This document shows, piece by piece, positions 44,357-55,918 of a DNA stretch of 64,000 bases. The translations under genes were made by a program, and so were the position numbers. The stretch spans positions 1 through 64,000 of the forward strand of contig BCJC01000001.1 of NCBI GenBank assembly GCA_001600175.1, in the 5' to 3' direction. Position 1 is the stretch's first letter, and every line of letters starts with the position of its first letter. Under the pieces are notes generated by a model that saw only the letters and a list, made by a program, of their open reading frames with translations, did not search any database and was not told the DNA's origin. This DNA comes from Erythrobasidium yunnanense (Eukaryota; Basidiomycota; Cystobasidiomycetes; Erythrobasidiales; Erythrobasidiaceae).

Positions 44357-45848
44357 ATGACATCTTCAGGAAGCATCATCGTTGTTGGAGCCGGTAAAGA
44401 GCCAAAGACAAATCACATACAAGCGCTAGATGCTGAAACTGTCATCTAGGTATCATCGGTCTGACAGCTGCTGTCAACTTGCTGGAGAAGATTCCGGATC
44501 TTCAAGTGACTATCATTGCTGAACACCTTCCTGGAGATAAAGACATTGCATATTCCTCACCATGGGCTGTACGGCATACCTTTCCTCGTCAATGCATCCA
44601 GATTCAAGCTGAAAGAAGACATGTCGATATCAGGGCGCGCATGTCGTATCTCATGCCCGGAAGGGAGACCACAAGATGATAGGTGATCTTGTCCTCTCAG
44701 ATGAGTAAAGTCGTGCAAAGCTGATTGCTTCTGCTAGAGCTGGATCGCAAAGGCTTAGAAGTCCTCATGCAGCAGTATGAGACGAAAGCAACGGACTCGC
44801 TGATGCTGCTAGATCAGTTTGAGGTGATTATAGCTACTTCAGCCAAATCAGACGTAGAGCTGAAGCTTCCTGCAGTATTATATGCCCGGTGCAGACAACG
44901 GGTCAGACATGGAAGGCCTGGAGCAAGTTGGTATGCCTGGGGTGAGCGATGGTCTGCGGAATCGTCTCTATAACCTATACCGAGCCCATCTTTCTAGATG
45001 AGACGCCTGACAACGGAAGAGCTTCCGGCTGGAATCGACACCGGACTGACTTTCAAAACCCTTACGTAGGCCTCTATCCGCTTTCAATGATCGTGGCTGA
45101 TGTTGAGTATAGCATCGACACGCCTGCCTACCTCGCCTATCTCGCGAAGCGCTTCCAAAGCCAAGGAGGCAAGATCGTGCGAGCCAAGCTATCTTCACTC
45201 AGCGACGCTCTCAATCAGACATCAGACCGTCCGAAGTGCATAATCAACTGCACGGGTCTTGGGTCGCTGGATCTTACAGATGTAAAAGACAATGCGATGC
45301 AGCCTGTACGAGGACAGCTATGCCTCATTCGAGCACCGTGGATGAAATACGGCAAGACATTTATCGGCAAGGGATTCACATCTTACAGCATACCAAGGTC
45401 GTCTGGGATCGTCGTACTGGGCGGGACCAGAGAACAGGGTGATTGGTGAGTGGAGTTCGAAAAATGCTATACAAAGGCTGACGTTGTATACCATAGGCAC
45501 GACGGTGTCCGAGCTGAAACCTCCCGAACTATACGAGAACGAGCCGTGGAATATGATCGAACCCTCTTACCTCTCGACAAGCGGAAGGATGGCACTCATC
45601 TGGACCTAGACGTTGTTGAGGAGGGTTGTGGACGGCGACCAACGAGGGAAGGAGGACCTCGCTTCGCTCTGGACCGCGAGTGTAAGAGCTCTCACAAGGA
45701 TTTCGAGTTCACCAGCTCACTCTCGACTGCAGGTGTGCAAGGCGTGCCTGTTCTACATAATTATGGTCACGCTGGTTTCGGATGGCAAACTGCGTGGGGC
45801 TATGCGGACAGGGCATTGAATCTAATACGGCACGAGTTTCAACTTTGA
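44357..45848 (+). CDS. DAO: D-amino-acid oxidase (FAD-dependent)
   Basis: About eight exons. Start MTSSGSIIVVGAGIIGLTAA gives the GxGxxG FAD-binding loop across an intron. Then DIAYSSPWAGAHVVSHARKG (the SPWAGAHW-like DAO motif), YYMPGADNG, RRLTTEELPAGIDTG, SIDTPAYLAYLAKRFQSQGG, IINCTGLGSLDL, MQPVRGQLCLIRAPW, GGTREQGDWHDGV, GCGRRPTREGGPR and finally LHNYGHAGFGWQTAWGYADR. These are the ordered signatures of DAO. The enzyme oxidises D-amino acids to keto acids with H2O2, usually in peroxisomes. The C-terminus (RHEFQL) is not a canonical PTS1. Internal exon limits between 44,600 and 45,120 are my best splice solution; an additional intron near 45,690-45,730 is likely. Confidence 0.87.
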
Positions 45849-46356
45849 CAGGAGCACGGTGTACACTCTCTCCAGTCCGCACTGAGAACGCGGCTCAACG
45901 GCGAGGATTCTGCCTAAGCGGGCTCACGCGTAGCGCACCTACACATAGCAAGGCCGCCTGTGATGCCTCGTCGCGGCTTCAGGACCTTGGATAGGAAGCA
46001 ACGGCGAGCTTCATCGCTAAATAGACTGCCAGGAGCTCGATTCTATCTGAAGCAGGAAGAAGATGTAACTCTCCAGGTTCTTCAGCATACGCGATAGAGC
46101 AGGAGGTAGCCAGAGGACCTCTTTAAGCCAAAGTACGGCCAGGACTGGAAAGACAGAGAATTGAGGGGGGAGGTACAGAGGGATAGAGAGATGAATTGTG
46201 ATGACAAATATGTAGTCAATCATCATCCTTATTAAGACTTATTCTGCAATAAGTCTCGAGGATCACGTCTCTTCCGACTTGACATCTGAAGGCTTCCTTC
46301 GCCTGACTACTCTTGCGTCTGCTCCAACTCGACTGGCAGCATAACCTAGGCAAGAG
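45849..46356. other. Intergenic region, no convincing gene
   Basis: 508 bp between the oxidase and POB3. A 44-codon plus-strand ORF (45963-46097) has no recognisable similarity. Otherwise only flanking sequence and presumably the POB3 promoter. Confidence 0.45.
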
Positions 46357-48399
46357 ATGTCCGCCCTTACCGAGTTTACTGGCATCTACCTCGAGAATGG
46401 CCTCGAAGCAGGCAAGCTGAGGATGGCCGCGACGGGGATGGGCTGGAAAGGCGAGCGCGAAGAGAAGCCAACGACAATCAGCGCTGGCGACTTGCGGTAC
46501 ATGCAATGGCTACGAGTTGGCAGAGGGTTCCAGCTACGCGTCAACCTCAAGGGAGAGAAGCGTAGGATTGCGTTTGAAGGTTTCCAGCGCGAAGACCACG
46601 AAAGGCTCAAGAATTCTGCTCAAAACTACTACAACATCACTTTGGAAGAGATTGAGACGAGCGTACGAGGCTGGAACTGGGGCAACGCCGAAGTGCAGGG
46701 AGACGACCTCGCGTTCATTATCGCTGGAAAACCCGCCTTCAACATCCCACTGAGAACAGTGCACAATACTATCATCAACAAGCAAGAAGTTGCAGTCGAG
46801 TTTCGCGATGACAAGCTGCTTGCCGAGATTAAGAAGCTCGACGATGAAAACAGCAAGGAAGCGCGTAGACTGAGGAGGAACGCTCCTGACGAGCTCATCG
46901 AGGCTCGTTTCTACATCCCTGGAACAGTAGGCACACAACGAAGACGTCAAAAGCAGGCAAAGAAAGAAGCAAACGGCGAGAAGGTCAAAAAGGAGGAAGA
47001 TGGAGACACCAAGATGGACAGCGATGACGAGGACGAGGAGAGTCTTCAAGGATCAGATGCCGAGGGAGAGGAGAAGGAAGCTGCTGAAAACTTCTTCGAG
47101 ACTATCAAGGAGAAGGCAGAGATTGGACAGGTCCAGGGCGATACCATCGTCTCTTTTCCTGAAGTCCTATGTACCACGCCGCGGTACGTACATTCATCCT
47201 TCCTACCCAGATCAAAGAACTGATCCGAATCCTTCGCGTTGGCAGAGGCCGCTTCGATGTCGACATGTTTCCCGACTTCCTTCGATTACGCGGCAAGACG
47301 TACGATTACAAAATTATGTTCAGCAGTATCGTCAAGCTATTCCTTCTTCCAAAAGTCGACGAGATCCACGTTCAATTCATCATCAACCTGGATCCGCCTA
47401 TCAGGCAAGGACAAACACGATACCCATACCTCATTATGCAATTCGCTAAAGAAGAAGAGATGGATGCTGAGATTCAGCTGAGTGAAGAAGAGCTGAAACA
47501 GCAGTATGATGGCAAATTGGAGAAACGTTACGAAGCACCTGCTTTCGAGGTTGTTTCAACTATCTTCAAGGTTTTGAGCGGAAAGAAGGTCGTCAGCCCA
47601 GGTGCTTTCCAGAGGTAGGTTGATACCGAGTTACTGTTCCCACGGATTTCATGCTGACGGTCGTGCCTCATGCAGTCACGGCGGTCATTCTGCTGTCAAG
47701 GCAAATCTGGGAGCAGCGGAAGGGCACATCTTCTTGCTCGACAAGTCTATGCTATTCATCAGCCGCAACCCAGTTTTCATCGCATACAACGACATCGAAG
47801 AAGTCCGATTCGAGCGAGTCTCTGGCGCCCTCACCTCTTCAGCACGTACATTTGATTTGGTCGTCTCTACCCGATCCAGCAAGAACGACGTCACTTTCTC
47901 TGCTGTTTCGAAAGAGGAGCAGTCTGTCCTTGAAGACTTCCTGAAGAGGGACAAGAAGCTGCGCGTCAAGAATGTACTCGAAGAGAATGCCAATGTGATG
48001 AACTCGGCCATCGTCGAGGCTCTCATGGAGGAAGACTCGGACGATGATGATGATAAGCCAAGACGCGCTGCCGGAGACGAAGATGAGGACTCAGAGGTGG
48101 ATGAAGACTTCAAAGCACCTGCATCGGACGATGACGATGTTGCTGAAGAGTTCAACGAGGTAAGTCGAGTCATCGTGGGTTCGTTTGTTCATCTCTAATT
48201 GCTTCATCTACAGAACTACTCCGGCAGCGGGTCCAGCGACAGTGGATCGGACGATGATGGCGGAGACGATGATGAGGAGGGAGGCAGTGGATCAGGCGAA
48301 GAGTCATCTCCCGCGAAGCCAGCTAAACCCGCAAAGAAATCGCAAGGAAATGACAAGGCCATGCCTCCGAAGAAAAAGCAAAAGAAGGCTAGCGAGTAG
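46357..48399 (+). CDS. POB3: FACT complex subunit Pob3 (SSRP1-like)
   Basis: Four exons. The first runs from MSALTEFTGIYLENGLEAGK, through WLRVGRGFQLRVNLKGEKRR, to FPEVLCTTPR. After an intron, GRFDVDMFPDFLRLRGKTYD follows in frame, and then SSIVKLFLLPKVDEIHVQF. A third exon gives SHGGHSAVKANLGAAEGHIF and DIEEVRFERVSG. The domain order is the N-terminal and Spt16-dimerisation region, tandem PH (Pob3-M) domains, then an acidic and Lys-rich tail (KPAKPAKKSQGND, KKKQKKASE). There is no HMG box, as in fungi where Nhp6 supplies it. With Spt16 it forms the FACT histone chaperone of transcription and replication. Confidence 0.95.
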
Positions 48400-48543
48400 T
48401 ATATTCCCCTGACTTAGGATTGGTACGCTTCCTACCGTGTGTGCAACGTGTATGTACATGACTGAATAACGATACTGCGGGACTTCAAGCGTGTATTACA
48501 TATTGCCTTTCTATCAGTGTTCCATGCCTTTTATTACGGCGAT

Positions 48544-50255
48544 CTACTTTTCAGCGGCCTTGCACGCTACCGTCTGGCCTACGTCCAGCACACCAAAGCC
48601 GCCCTCTTCGTTGAGCTCCAGCGGCACAGACAGCTGGTTGCATGCTTCTTCCAGAAGAGCAACAGGATACGTGGCCTACACAAAGTCAATCAGCAAGATT
48701 CAACACCAAGCTTTACTGACATACCTCGTCTTCGGAGCCTGCGAAAGTACCGAAATGTATGGCTAAAGAGGATCTGCTCTTGACGTCTTTGTGTATGCAC
48801 ACGGCATCGAAAGGCGTTGCGTGTGTTGCCAGCGTGAGAGCGTCCGGGTTCAGCTACAGTAAACCGTGTCAGTACAGAAGCCAGGTCATCATGTTTCAGG
48901 CATACCCGAATGCCCCACTGAGCAATGAAAGAAAGAGTGCCTCCTCTCCAAATCGGAATGGCAGAAAAGTCCATCGGTCCATATTTCTCGCCTATCCGCT
49001 TGAAGGCTGGACACGTAGGACCCTTCGACGAAGCTCGGTACCCCGTATCACTGCTCACAAAGAGATCAGCGTTCATACTATTCGTCCAATCGGTCGTACA
49101 AGATGCATACCCTGCGAAGTAGATTGTGGTCTTGTTAGGAGCCGGAGACTGCGTGTCCGTTGTCTGCTGCACGACAAAGCCAGCCCAGAGCGTCTCCTGC
49201 TTGTCTGTACCTTTGCGAGCAGAGTTGTGCTGTGCAGGGACACAGGCGACCATGATTCTGCCCGATTTATCATCTTCTTCTGTATCACCGAGGCCAAACT
49301 GGATCGGGCGCAATGTCTCTTCGTCCCACCAGTCCATCTCGATGATCTGCTGCTCTGGGACGCCAGACTCCTCGAACCATGCCTTCAACCCTGTACCACA
49401 GGCAGTTTTCAGCTGTGATCGGCACCTGTTGTGCGCAACGTACCTAACGGGACCACAAATCGCGTGGTTTGACAGTTGCGCTTGAAGAGCACGGCCAGAG
49501 TATCAGCAGAGAGATGGTCGTAGCTGCAGAACCACTTAGCTGGAAGAACGGAAACTGAGCGTGATCTACTCCTTACTGATTATGACTAATGAATAGTAAG
49601 TCTATCTGAGGAAGGTCTTCAACCTTGCATGGATTTCTATGCCGTCTTGCAGGGCCAGCTACTTCTACCGGCGATGCTCTTTCGTCGAAGATAGGGTCGA
49701 TGAGCAGGGTCAGAGGCCGCTTGCCTTTCGCCATGGGTGGCATTTGGACCAGGACTCCCTAATCCCGATTCTTCTTAGGCCTTTGCATTCCAAGACTCAG
49801 ATCGAAGGCCCTACAGCATGTCCAAGCCAGGTAACATGGGGTTCTCGTCCAGCAGGAGGCTCAAATTTGGCATCCTGAACTTGTATGCCTGGTATATCAT
49901 GCATGTTCAGCATCATCGGTAATCCAGGGGGGCCAGGGAACACACGTTTGACGGACGGCTTTATCTCTTGCTCTCGGGACGCAGGAAAGCCGTCTGGCAA
50001 TTTGAAGGTAGCTTCGCCTGAAGGCCATGGATTCTTGAACTCTCCATTGCCATGGTGTGGTGGTTTCTCTGCTATCTTGTTCTTGTTGTGGTGTGCAGCG
50101 CGGTCAAAGCCTATCTTCTCTTCCAGAGTCCCAACATCGAGGTCTGGCGCCTTGAAGCCCGTCAGTTTCTGTTTCAAGGTTTCGACAATCTGCATAGTGA
50201 TTGTACAGGATAGAGAGGAAGCAACAATCACAGAGCAGCACAACTTCCATGACAA
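48544..50255 (-). CDS. NAPE-PLD-like metallo-beta-lactamase-fold phospholipase, copy 1
   Basis: Multi-exon gene of the N-acyl-phosphatidylethanolamine phospholipase D family (yeast Fmp30). N-terminal part has NPWPSGEATFKLPDGF, PHVTWLGHA, LIDPIFDERASP and FISHNHYDHLSADT. The HNHYDH zinc motif is completed across an intron (49524-49576) that splits the second His codon CA|C. Then FVVPLGLKAWFEESG, MDWWDEETL, CVPAQHNSAR, FAGDTGYR (spliced), FSAIPIWRGGTLSF, LAIHFGTFAGSEDE and the end CKAAEK at 48544. Two starts are possible: 50255 adds MSWKLCCSVIVASSLSCTIT, a signal-like stretch; 50195 begins MQIVETLKQKL. It lies tandem to a paralogue at 50405-52096. Confidence 0.88.
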
Positions 50256-50404
50256 TTCACATCAAATCGCCCATGAATAGACGATTCTCTTGGCGCGAGG
50301 CACATGTGTGCGTGATTTGATGTCACCGCGGAAAACCGACCTTTCGAAAGAAAGAAAGGGATAGCAGCCGCTTGACTTTACACTATGCTACACGAGATCG
50401 TATG

Positions 50405-52096
50405 TTACTCAACCTTTCGCCTGACTGGAACAAGGACTGTCTCGCCAACATCGCATACCCCAAACCCATTCTCTGCACGCAAATCCATCGGGATATACAC
50501 GTCTATACACGCTTCTTCAAGCAGAGATATTGGATACGTTGCCTGCGAAAGCTTTAGCGACACCTTTGCTTGCGGATGGAACAAGCCTACCTCGTCTTCG
50601 GAGCCGGCGAAAGTAGCGAAGTGTATAGCCAAGGTAGATTTGGAGCGGACATCGCTATGTATGCAGACAGCATCCTCTGGAGTGGCATGTGTAGCCATCG
50701 TAAGGGCTTCGTGGTGTAGCTGTGGATAACCCATGTTATGAACGTGTCTTTCCACATGGCTTCGTACTCACCCGCACGCCAAAGGACGCTACGAAAGACA
50801 GAGTCCCTCCTCGCCATATTGGTATCGCAGAGAAGTCGATGGGTCCGAAGCGCTCTCCGATTTGCTCGAAAGCAGGACACGTCTCTCCTACTGCTGCCGC
50901 TCGGTAGCCAGTATCGCCAGCAAAGTAGACACACGTCCTCTCTGGAGCTGAAGATCGACCATGTGCGAACTGCTCAATAACGAAGCCCGCCCATAGCGTT
51001 GTAGAGCGGTCCCAGCCTGTCCGTGCAGAGTTATGCTGCGCTGGTACACAGCTGATTTGTATACTTCCTAGCTCGTTCAGACCTTCGAAAGCTTCGTTGA
51101 TATCCGCTGGAAGCAGTGTACAGTCGTCCCACCAATCGAGCTCTACGATTTGCTCTTCGGATACTTTGCAAGCAGTGAACCAACTCTTTAGGCCTAGACA
51201 TTACATCAGACCAATTACTGGCAAAGCCTGAAAAGAGGCTCACCTAGAGGTACGACAAAGCGTGTCTGTGTGCCGCCCCGTTTGATAAGTGCTTGCACAG
51301 TATCCAGATCCAGGTGATCGTAGCTGCGGTCCAGCTCAGTAGGCAGTCGTGGACATATAGAAAGGTCACTCACTGATTATGACTGATGAATACAAAGTCT
51401 ATGTGCGGTAGCTCGTCCACACTGCATGGAACAGGCAGTCGCCGAGCTGGTCCAGCATATTGCGAAGGAGAAGACCTTGCACTAAAGATCGGATCCACCA
51501 CGATATTGATCGTGCGTGAGGATAGACTCAAGCGTGGTAGTTGTGCTAGAACTCCCTATCGCGAAAGGGTGCATCAGCTGGGTAGTTATGCGTTGGGATG
51601 TAGCGGACATACAGCATGGCCCAGCCAGGTGACCTTGATCTCGTTACTCGCACATGTCTTGTCAAAGTCAGGCTTGACGGTCTTTACGCCTAATTGCAGA
51701 GTCTATAAGGTCGGAGGTGACAGTGCTCGAGACGCCGGGCTCACGCTTGATAGAAGGATGTAATTCTTGCGCCCACGCTACAGGAACTTGGAAAGTAGGT
51801 ATCCAATTCGTAGAAGGTTTCGGTTTTGCAGAAGGCCATGGATTCACGAAAGTCCCGTTCTTCGCATGATGCGCTTTTGACTTTGTATAATGTACAGCTT
51901 CTTTCGCGCCGTCTGCTTCGCTAGTTGAAGAAGAAGCTGAATCTGGAGGATCATTGCTCTCATCTTGGTTCGTTGCTTTGGCCTTTCCCTTTCCTGCGAA
52001 CCATCCTCGAGGAGCAGCCCACATGGATCGAGAAGACACTGAAGAGCGTAAAGAAGGTCGAACAGGAAGCCAAGCAGTCGATGTGATCAAGAGCAT
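50405..52096 (-). CDS. NAPE-PLD-like metallo-beta-lactamase-fold phospholipase, copy 2
   Basis: Paralogue of the downstream tandem gene. Start MLLITSTAWLPVRPSLRSSV is Arg/Ser-rich, like a mitochondrial presequence (yeast Fmp30 is mitochondrial). Conserved pieces are FVNPWPSAKPKP, VTWLGHA, VVDPIFSARSSP, FISHNHYDHLDLDT (again with the second His codon split by an intron, 51324-51373), FVVPLGLKSWF, ELDWWDD, CVPAQHNSAR, FAGDTGYRAAAV, FSAIPIWRGGTLSF, HATPEDAVCIHSDV and LAIHFATFAGSEDE. It ends VLVPVRRKVE. The predicted activity is hydrolysis of NAPE to N-acylethanolamine and phosphatidic acid, inferred from family. Confidence 0.88.
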
Positions 52097-52281
52097 GCGA
52101 TGTTCATGCTGGATTGGCTACAGAAGAAGAGCATACACGCAATCTAGCTTCGAATAGTAATGGACGCGTTCTATACAAGATATTCAAACATGCTCTGTGA
52201 CCCGAATATGTTTATGCTCAGACACTACCTCAGAGCTATCCTAGCAGCTGCGACCTTCACGTCCAACAGGACGAGCTCCGA

Positions 52282-53196
52282 CTAGCTGCTCAGGCCATGC
52301 GCTCGGCTGATCAGATCGAAAGTCTTGAACCATTGGTCTGCATTGATAGCTTCTTTGAACTGCTCCGTCTCATCCACGATATAAGTCGGGACTGAATCGA
52401 TACCCCATCTTACTGCTTTCTCGAGCGCCTTGTCCAGCTCATAGAGTCCTTCATCACCTTCGATGAACTTCTTGGCGTCGTCGAAGGACATGAAATCTTC
52501 TTCTGAAGAAGCTATCTTGGCAAGCTCGTCGGCATCACCCACGTCTATACCCTTTTCGTGGAAGGCCTGGAGAACCGTCGATGAGCAAAGCCAGCAGCGA
52601 GATACGATCAAGCTTACAGCGTAGAGCTTATCTGATAACTTGGCTTGCAGGTCGAAGCCGCCAACTTCATAGGCTTTCTCCAGCACGCGATGAGCTCGCT
52701 TTGTCTGCCGGATCTTGGATTTCTACGCAGACGGCTATCGCAATCAGCCATTACGGTAACTGTCTAGGCAGATGAGCGCACCTTATCCCAGCTGAAGTTG
52801 ATGCCTACTTCCGCACCCGCTTTCGAAATCTTGTTTCGGACCGCTTGTGCATTGTCACCGCCTGCGTACATACGGACTCCTTCAACATGGCTTCCCTCTT
52901 TAAAGGGCAGTCATCAACAAACCCATAAACTTGGTTTCGAACAGCTCCTGCTTGGAAATAGGAGCATCTCCTAGACCCTCATTGATCAGGTATGGCAGGA
53001 ATTTGGGCTTGAGAGTGAAGTTGTACTCCTTCAACTTGTCTGAAGCGAGTACTTCCTTGAGTCTTTGCCAACCAATGTAGCACCTGCCGATGAACCGGAG
53101 TTGGTCTCAGAGGGGTTCCATAGAGAAAGCTGAGCAGAAGTACCAAGCGCAGGCTACGTCCGAGTGGATCTGAAGCTCAATCTCTTTCTTCGACAT
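52282..53196 (-). CDS. DsbA-like thioredoxin-fold oxidoreductase (FrnE-type)
   Basis: Exon 1 gives MSKKEIELQIHSDVACAW, joined across an intron to CYIGWQRLKEVLASDKLKEY and FLPYLINEGLGDAPISKQEL. The CAWC pair is the CxxC active site of the DsbA/FrnE branch (DVACPWCYIG consensus). Later exons give VEGVRMYAGGDNAQAVRNKI, EVGINFSWDK, RVLEKAYEVGGFDLQ, AFHEKGIDVGDADELAKIAS and GIDSVPTYIVDETEQF, where the cis-Pro VPT loop is visible. The product ends RAHGLSS at 52282. The physiological substrate is unknown; FrnE homologues include polyketide and isomerase-like enzymes. Start chosen at the first ATG before the beta strand. Confidence 0.83.
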
Positions 53197-53555
53197 GATC
53201 CAAGAGTTGGGAAGAAGCAGAAAGTCGTTGCGGTATGACAGGTCTTCTAAGTAGCCGAGGGCCGCTAAGAGAGACCAGCGTATGACCTTGCTTCAGACTC
53301 GAGCAGCTGCATATATATTGCACATCTAGCTTGCACGTATGAAGCTGTGAAATCGAAGCAAGCCAAAGATGCCCCTGTAATGCCTTGTTTTTCGAAGGTC
53401 CTGTACGCGTGCCGTCTTCGCGCATGCCAGCTGAATTTCAAGGGTCTGTTTCTCACCAAAATCGCAAGCAGTTTTTAGACAACAATCAGTACCTTTGAAC
53501 ATCGCACCACACCACACTCATTCATTTACTAGGACGCAGTATCAAGAGCCGGCAC
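53197..53555. promoter_or_regulatory. Divergent promoter region
   Basis: 359 bp between the DsbA-like gene (minus) and the GT90 gene (plus). Minus-strand ORFs reaching into it look non-coding. No motif recognised. Confidence 0.4.
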
Positions 53556-55801
53556 TTGCGAGCGTACAAAAACGGCCAAGTCCTGCCAGTCATGCTGCTC
53601 AAACCGCGTACTCTGGCAGTATGCGTCGTCGCGCTCGCAGTGACGGTGCTGGTTATCCATGAAGACAGTAGAGCGGCCGCGCACTCAGCTCTGACGAGCG
53701 TGGGCATCCCTCTACCCAACGAGCTGCCTGATATGGGCCTCGACCATGTCAAAGAAGGGTTTCAGAAGTGGACAGACGGCCTCACAAGTGGTGCTGGAGG
53801 AGCATGGTCGTCGAGCGAGCCCGATGAGATGGATCTCGGGATAGAATGGCAGAATATCACAGCTCCAACAGATCCGACCGCGCTCGCAGATCATGATGAA
53901 CCGCTGGTCAACAAGATGGTATACCATCCTCAGAACGGCTACCTTCTTCTACCAGACCCTAGCAAAAGCCATGCCCTCAAGCCTATCGAGGAGGAACAGC
54001 ATCCTATCCTCGAATTGATAGCCAATGCCGAAAAGAAGTGGGATGCATTGCTCGCAAAGCAGAGTAAGACATTGAAGGAAGCAGTAGTAGAGTACAAGAA
54101 ACGTTACAATCGCAACCCTCCTGCTGGATTCGACAAGTGGTGAGCCAGGATACATCACAACACGCGTACCTAGTGAAGCAAGCTAAGCGTGTATCATACA
54201 GGTGGACCTATGCTGAGAAGAACAACATCGTCCTCAAAGACGAGTATGACCAGATCTTCCGCGACCTACAAGTCTTCTGGGCTATGTAAGATCACGACAG
54301 ATGAATGCAGACAGACAGACAATGCTGACTTTGTCTTGCCTACCAGCGAACCGCACGACTTCCTACACCGGTCACGAGTAATGGCTACCGAGCGAGCCGA
54401 GACATTCACGCTACTTGTCGATCCTTCCCGCAAAGAAGACTTCAAGATTACCTTCCACGGCGAAGAAGCGAAACTCAAGCGAGCTACAGATCTAGCAGAT
54501 CTTTTGCAGCGCTTTGCGAAAGATCTCCCTGGCTCTGTCAACTTGACATTTACAAAACATGATCAGCCTGCTTGCGCACTGGGTTACCAGCACAAGGAAC
54601 GCCTGCTTGAGCTGGCCAATGATGGCGAATGTAGGCAATCAGACTCTTACCTCATGCTGTAGTCGGTGCTTACGCTATTGTGCAGACTTCGCATCGTCAG
54701 ACTTTATTCGACCAGAAGCGCCAGAGCTTAGCAATTGGGCAAATGGATGTGCTCCCACGAGTCCTCTCTATCGCGCAGAACTGGGAGAACTAGGCGAAGC
54801 TCACCCTTCGCACCCAAACAACCTCGACATTCAGCGCTCCTTCATCTTCGATCACAACCGCGCAATGGATATCTGCCAGCATCCCGAATCTATGCATCTG
54901 CATGGCTTCACGTCGACTCCAGGCACGAACCTAGCCAATCTTGTTCCACTGTTTACGTTCGCAAAGACGAATCTCCACTCTGATATTCTGGCAACTCCGC
55001 TCGAGCAGTACTCGGATACGTACATTGGCTACGATATGGACTGGGCAGAGAAGGAGCATGCTAAGCTGCTGTGGCGAGGCTCAACCACAGGAGCTGAGTT
55101 TGCAGAAGGCTTTGAGTGGAAGCTTTCGCAGCGTGCACGCCTTCATTTCGCTGGTCATGAGAAGGAGGGAAAGAAGCACGTCCTCTGGGCGGATGCGAAA
55201 GAATCAAAGATGAGGGTATCGGACTTTGAGACCAAGGCATTGAATGATCTCTATATGGATGTCTCTTTCGCTGGCCATCCCGTCCAATGCGATCAAAAGA
55301 CATGTAAGATCATGGAGGAGACCATCGATTTTGCACCGACTATGGTGAGTGATCCATTCCCTACTGCCAGCTTCACCCATACTAATCCTCTTCTGACTGC
55401 GAAAGGGTCTGGATGATTCGTACAAATACAAGTATCTGATCGATGTAGACGGCAATGGCTGGTCTGGTCGCTTCCACAGACTTATGTCTACGAAGTCTGT
55501 CGTCCTCAAGACCACACTCTTCCCTGAATGGTATTCCGAACGCATCATGCCTTGGGTCCACTATGTTCCGATTAAGGTCGACTATAGCGATCTATACGAT
55601 GTGATGACCTTCTTCGTCGGTACGCCAGGCGGGAAAGGATCGCACGACGCTATTGCTGCAAAGCTAGCGGCACAGGGCAAAGAGTATGCACGTACGCATT
55701 GGAGGAAAGAAGACATGGCGTCGTACATGTATAGACTTCTACTAGAATGGGTACGCATCACTCATAGGGCAGACGAAGGGGTGTGGGATTATCTAGAGTA
55801 G
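53556..55801 (+). CDS. Glycosyltransferase family 90 (CAP10-like) type II membrane protein
   Basis: N-terminal MRAYKNGQVLPVMLLKPRTL precedes a membrane anchor (AVCVVALAVTVLVIH); an in-frame ATG at codon 13 is a possible alternative start. The luminal stem includes YKKRYNRNPPAGFDKWWTYA (spliced) and AIEPHDFLHRSRVMA. The catalytic domain has FIRPEAPELSNWANGCAPTS, KLLWRGSTTGAEF, KMRVSDFETKALNDLY and YLIDVDGNGWSGRFHRLMST, the CAP10/GT90 signature. It closes with LFPEWYSERIMPWVHYVPIK and ends VWDYLE. In Cryptococcus, CAP10 is needed for capsule and related enzymes transfer xylose. The specific linkage here cannot be told from sequence. Confidence 0.92.
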
Positions 55802-55918
55802 AGGTTGAAGCAGTTTCCTTGAGTGTATTTCTACTGTAGTCGTTCTCTTGCATTTTCATTCCTAGCACTCAAGTCTTCTACAACAACAACAACCCGTCTT
55901 CAGATCAATACACAACGC

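Noticed and set aside
45963-46097. 44-codon ORF downstream of the oxidase
   Set aside because: Too short and without similarity; probably chance.
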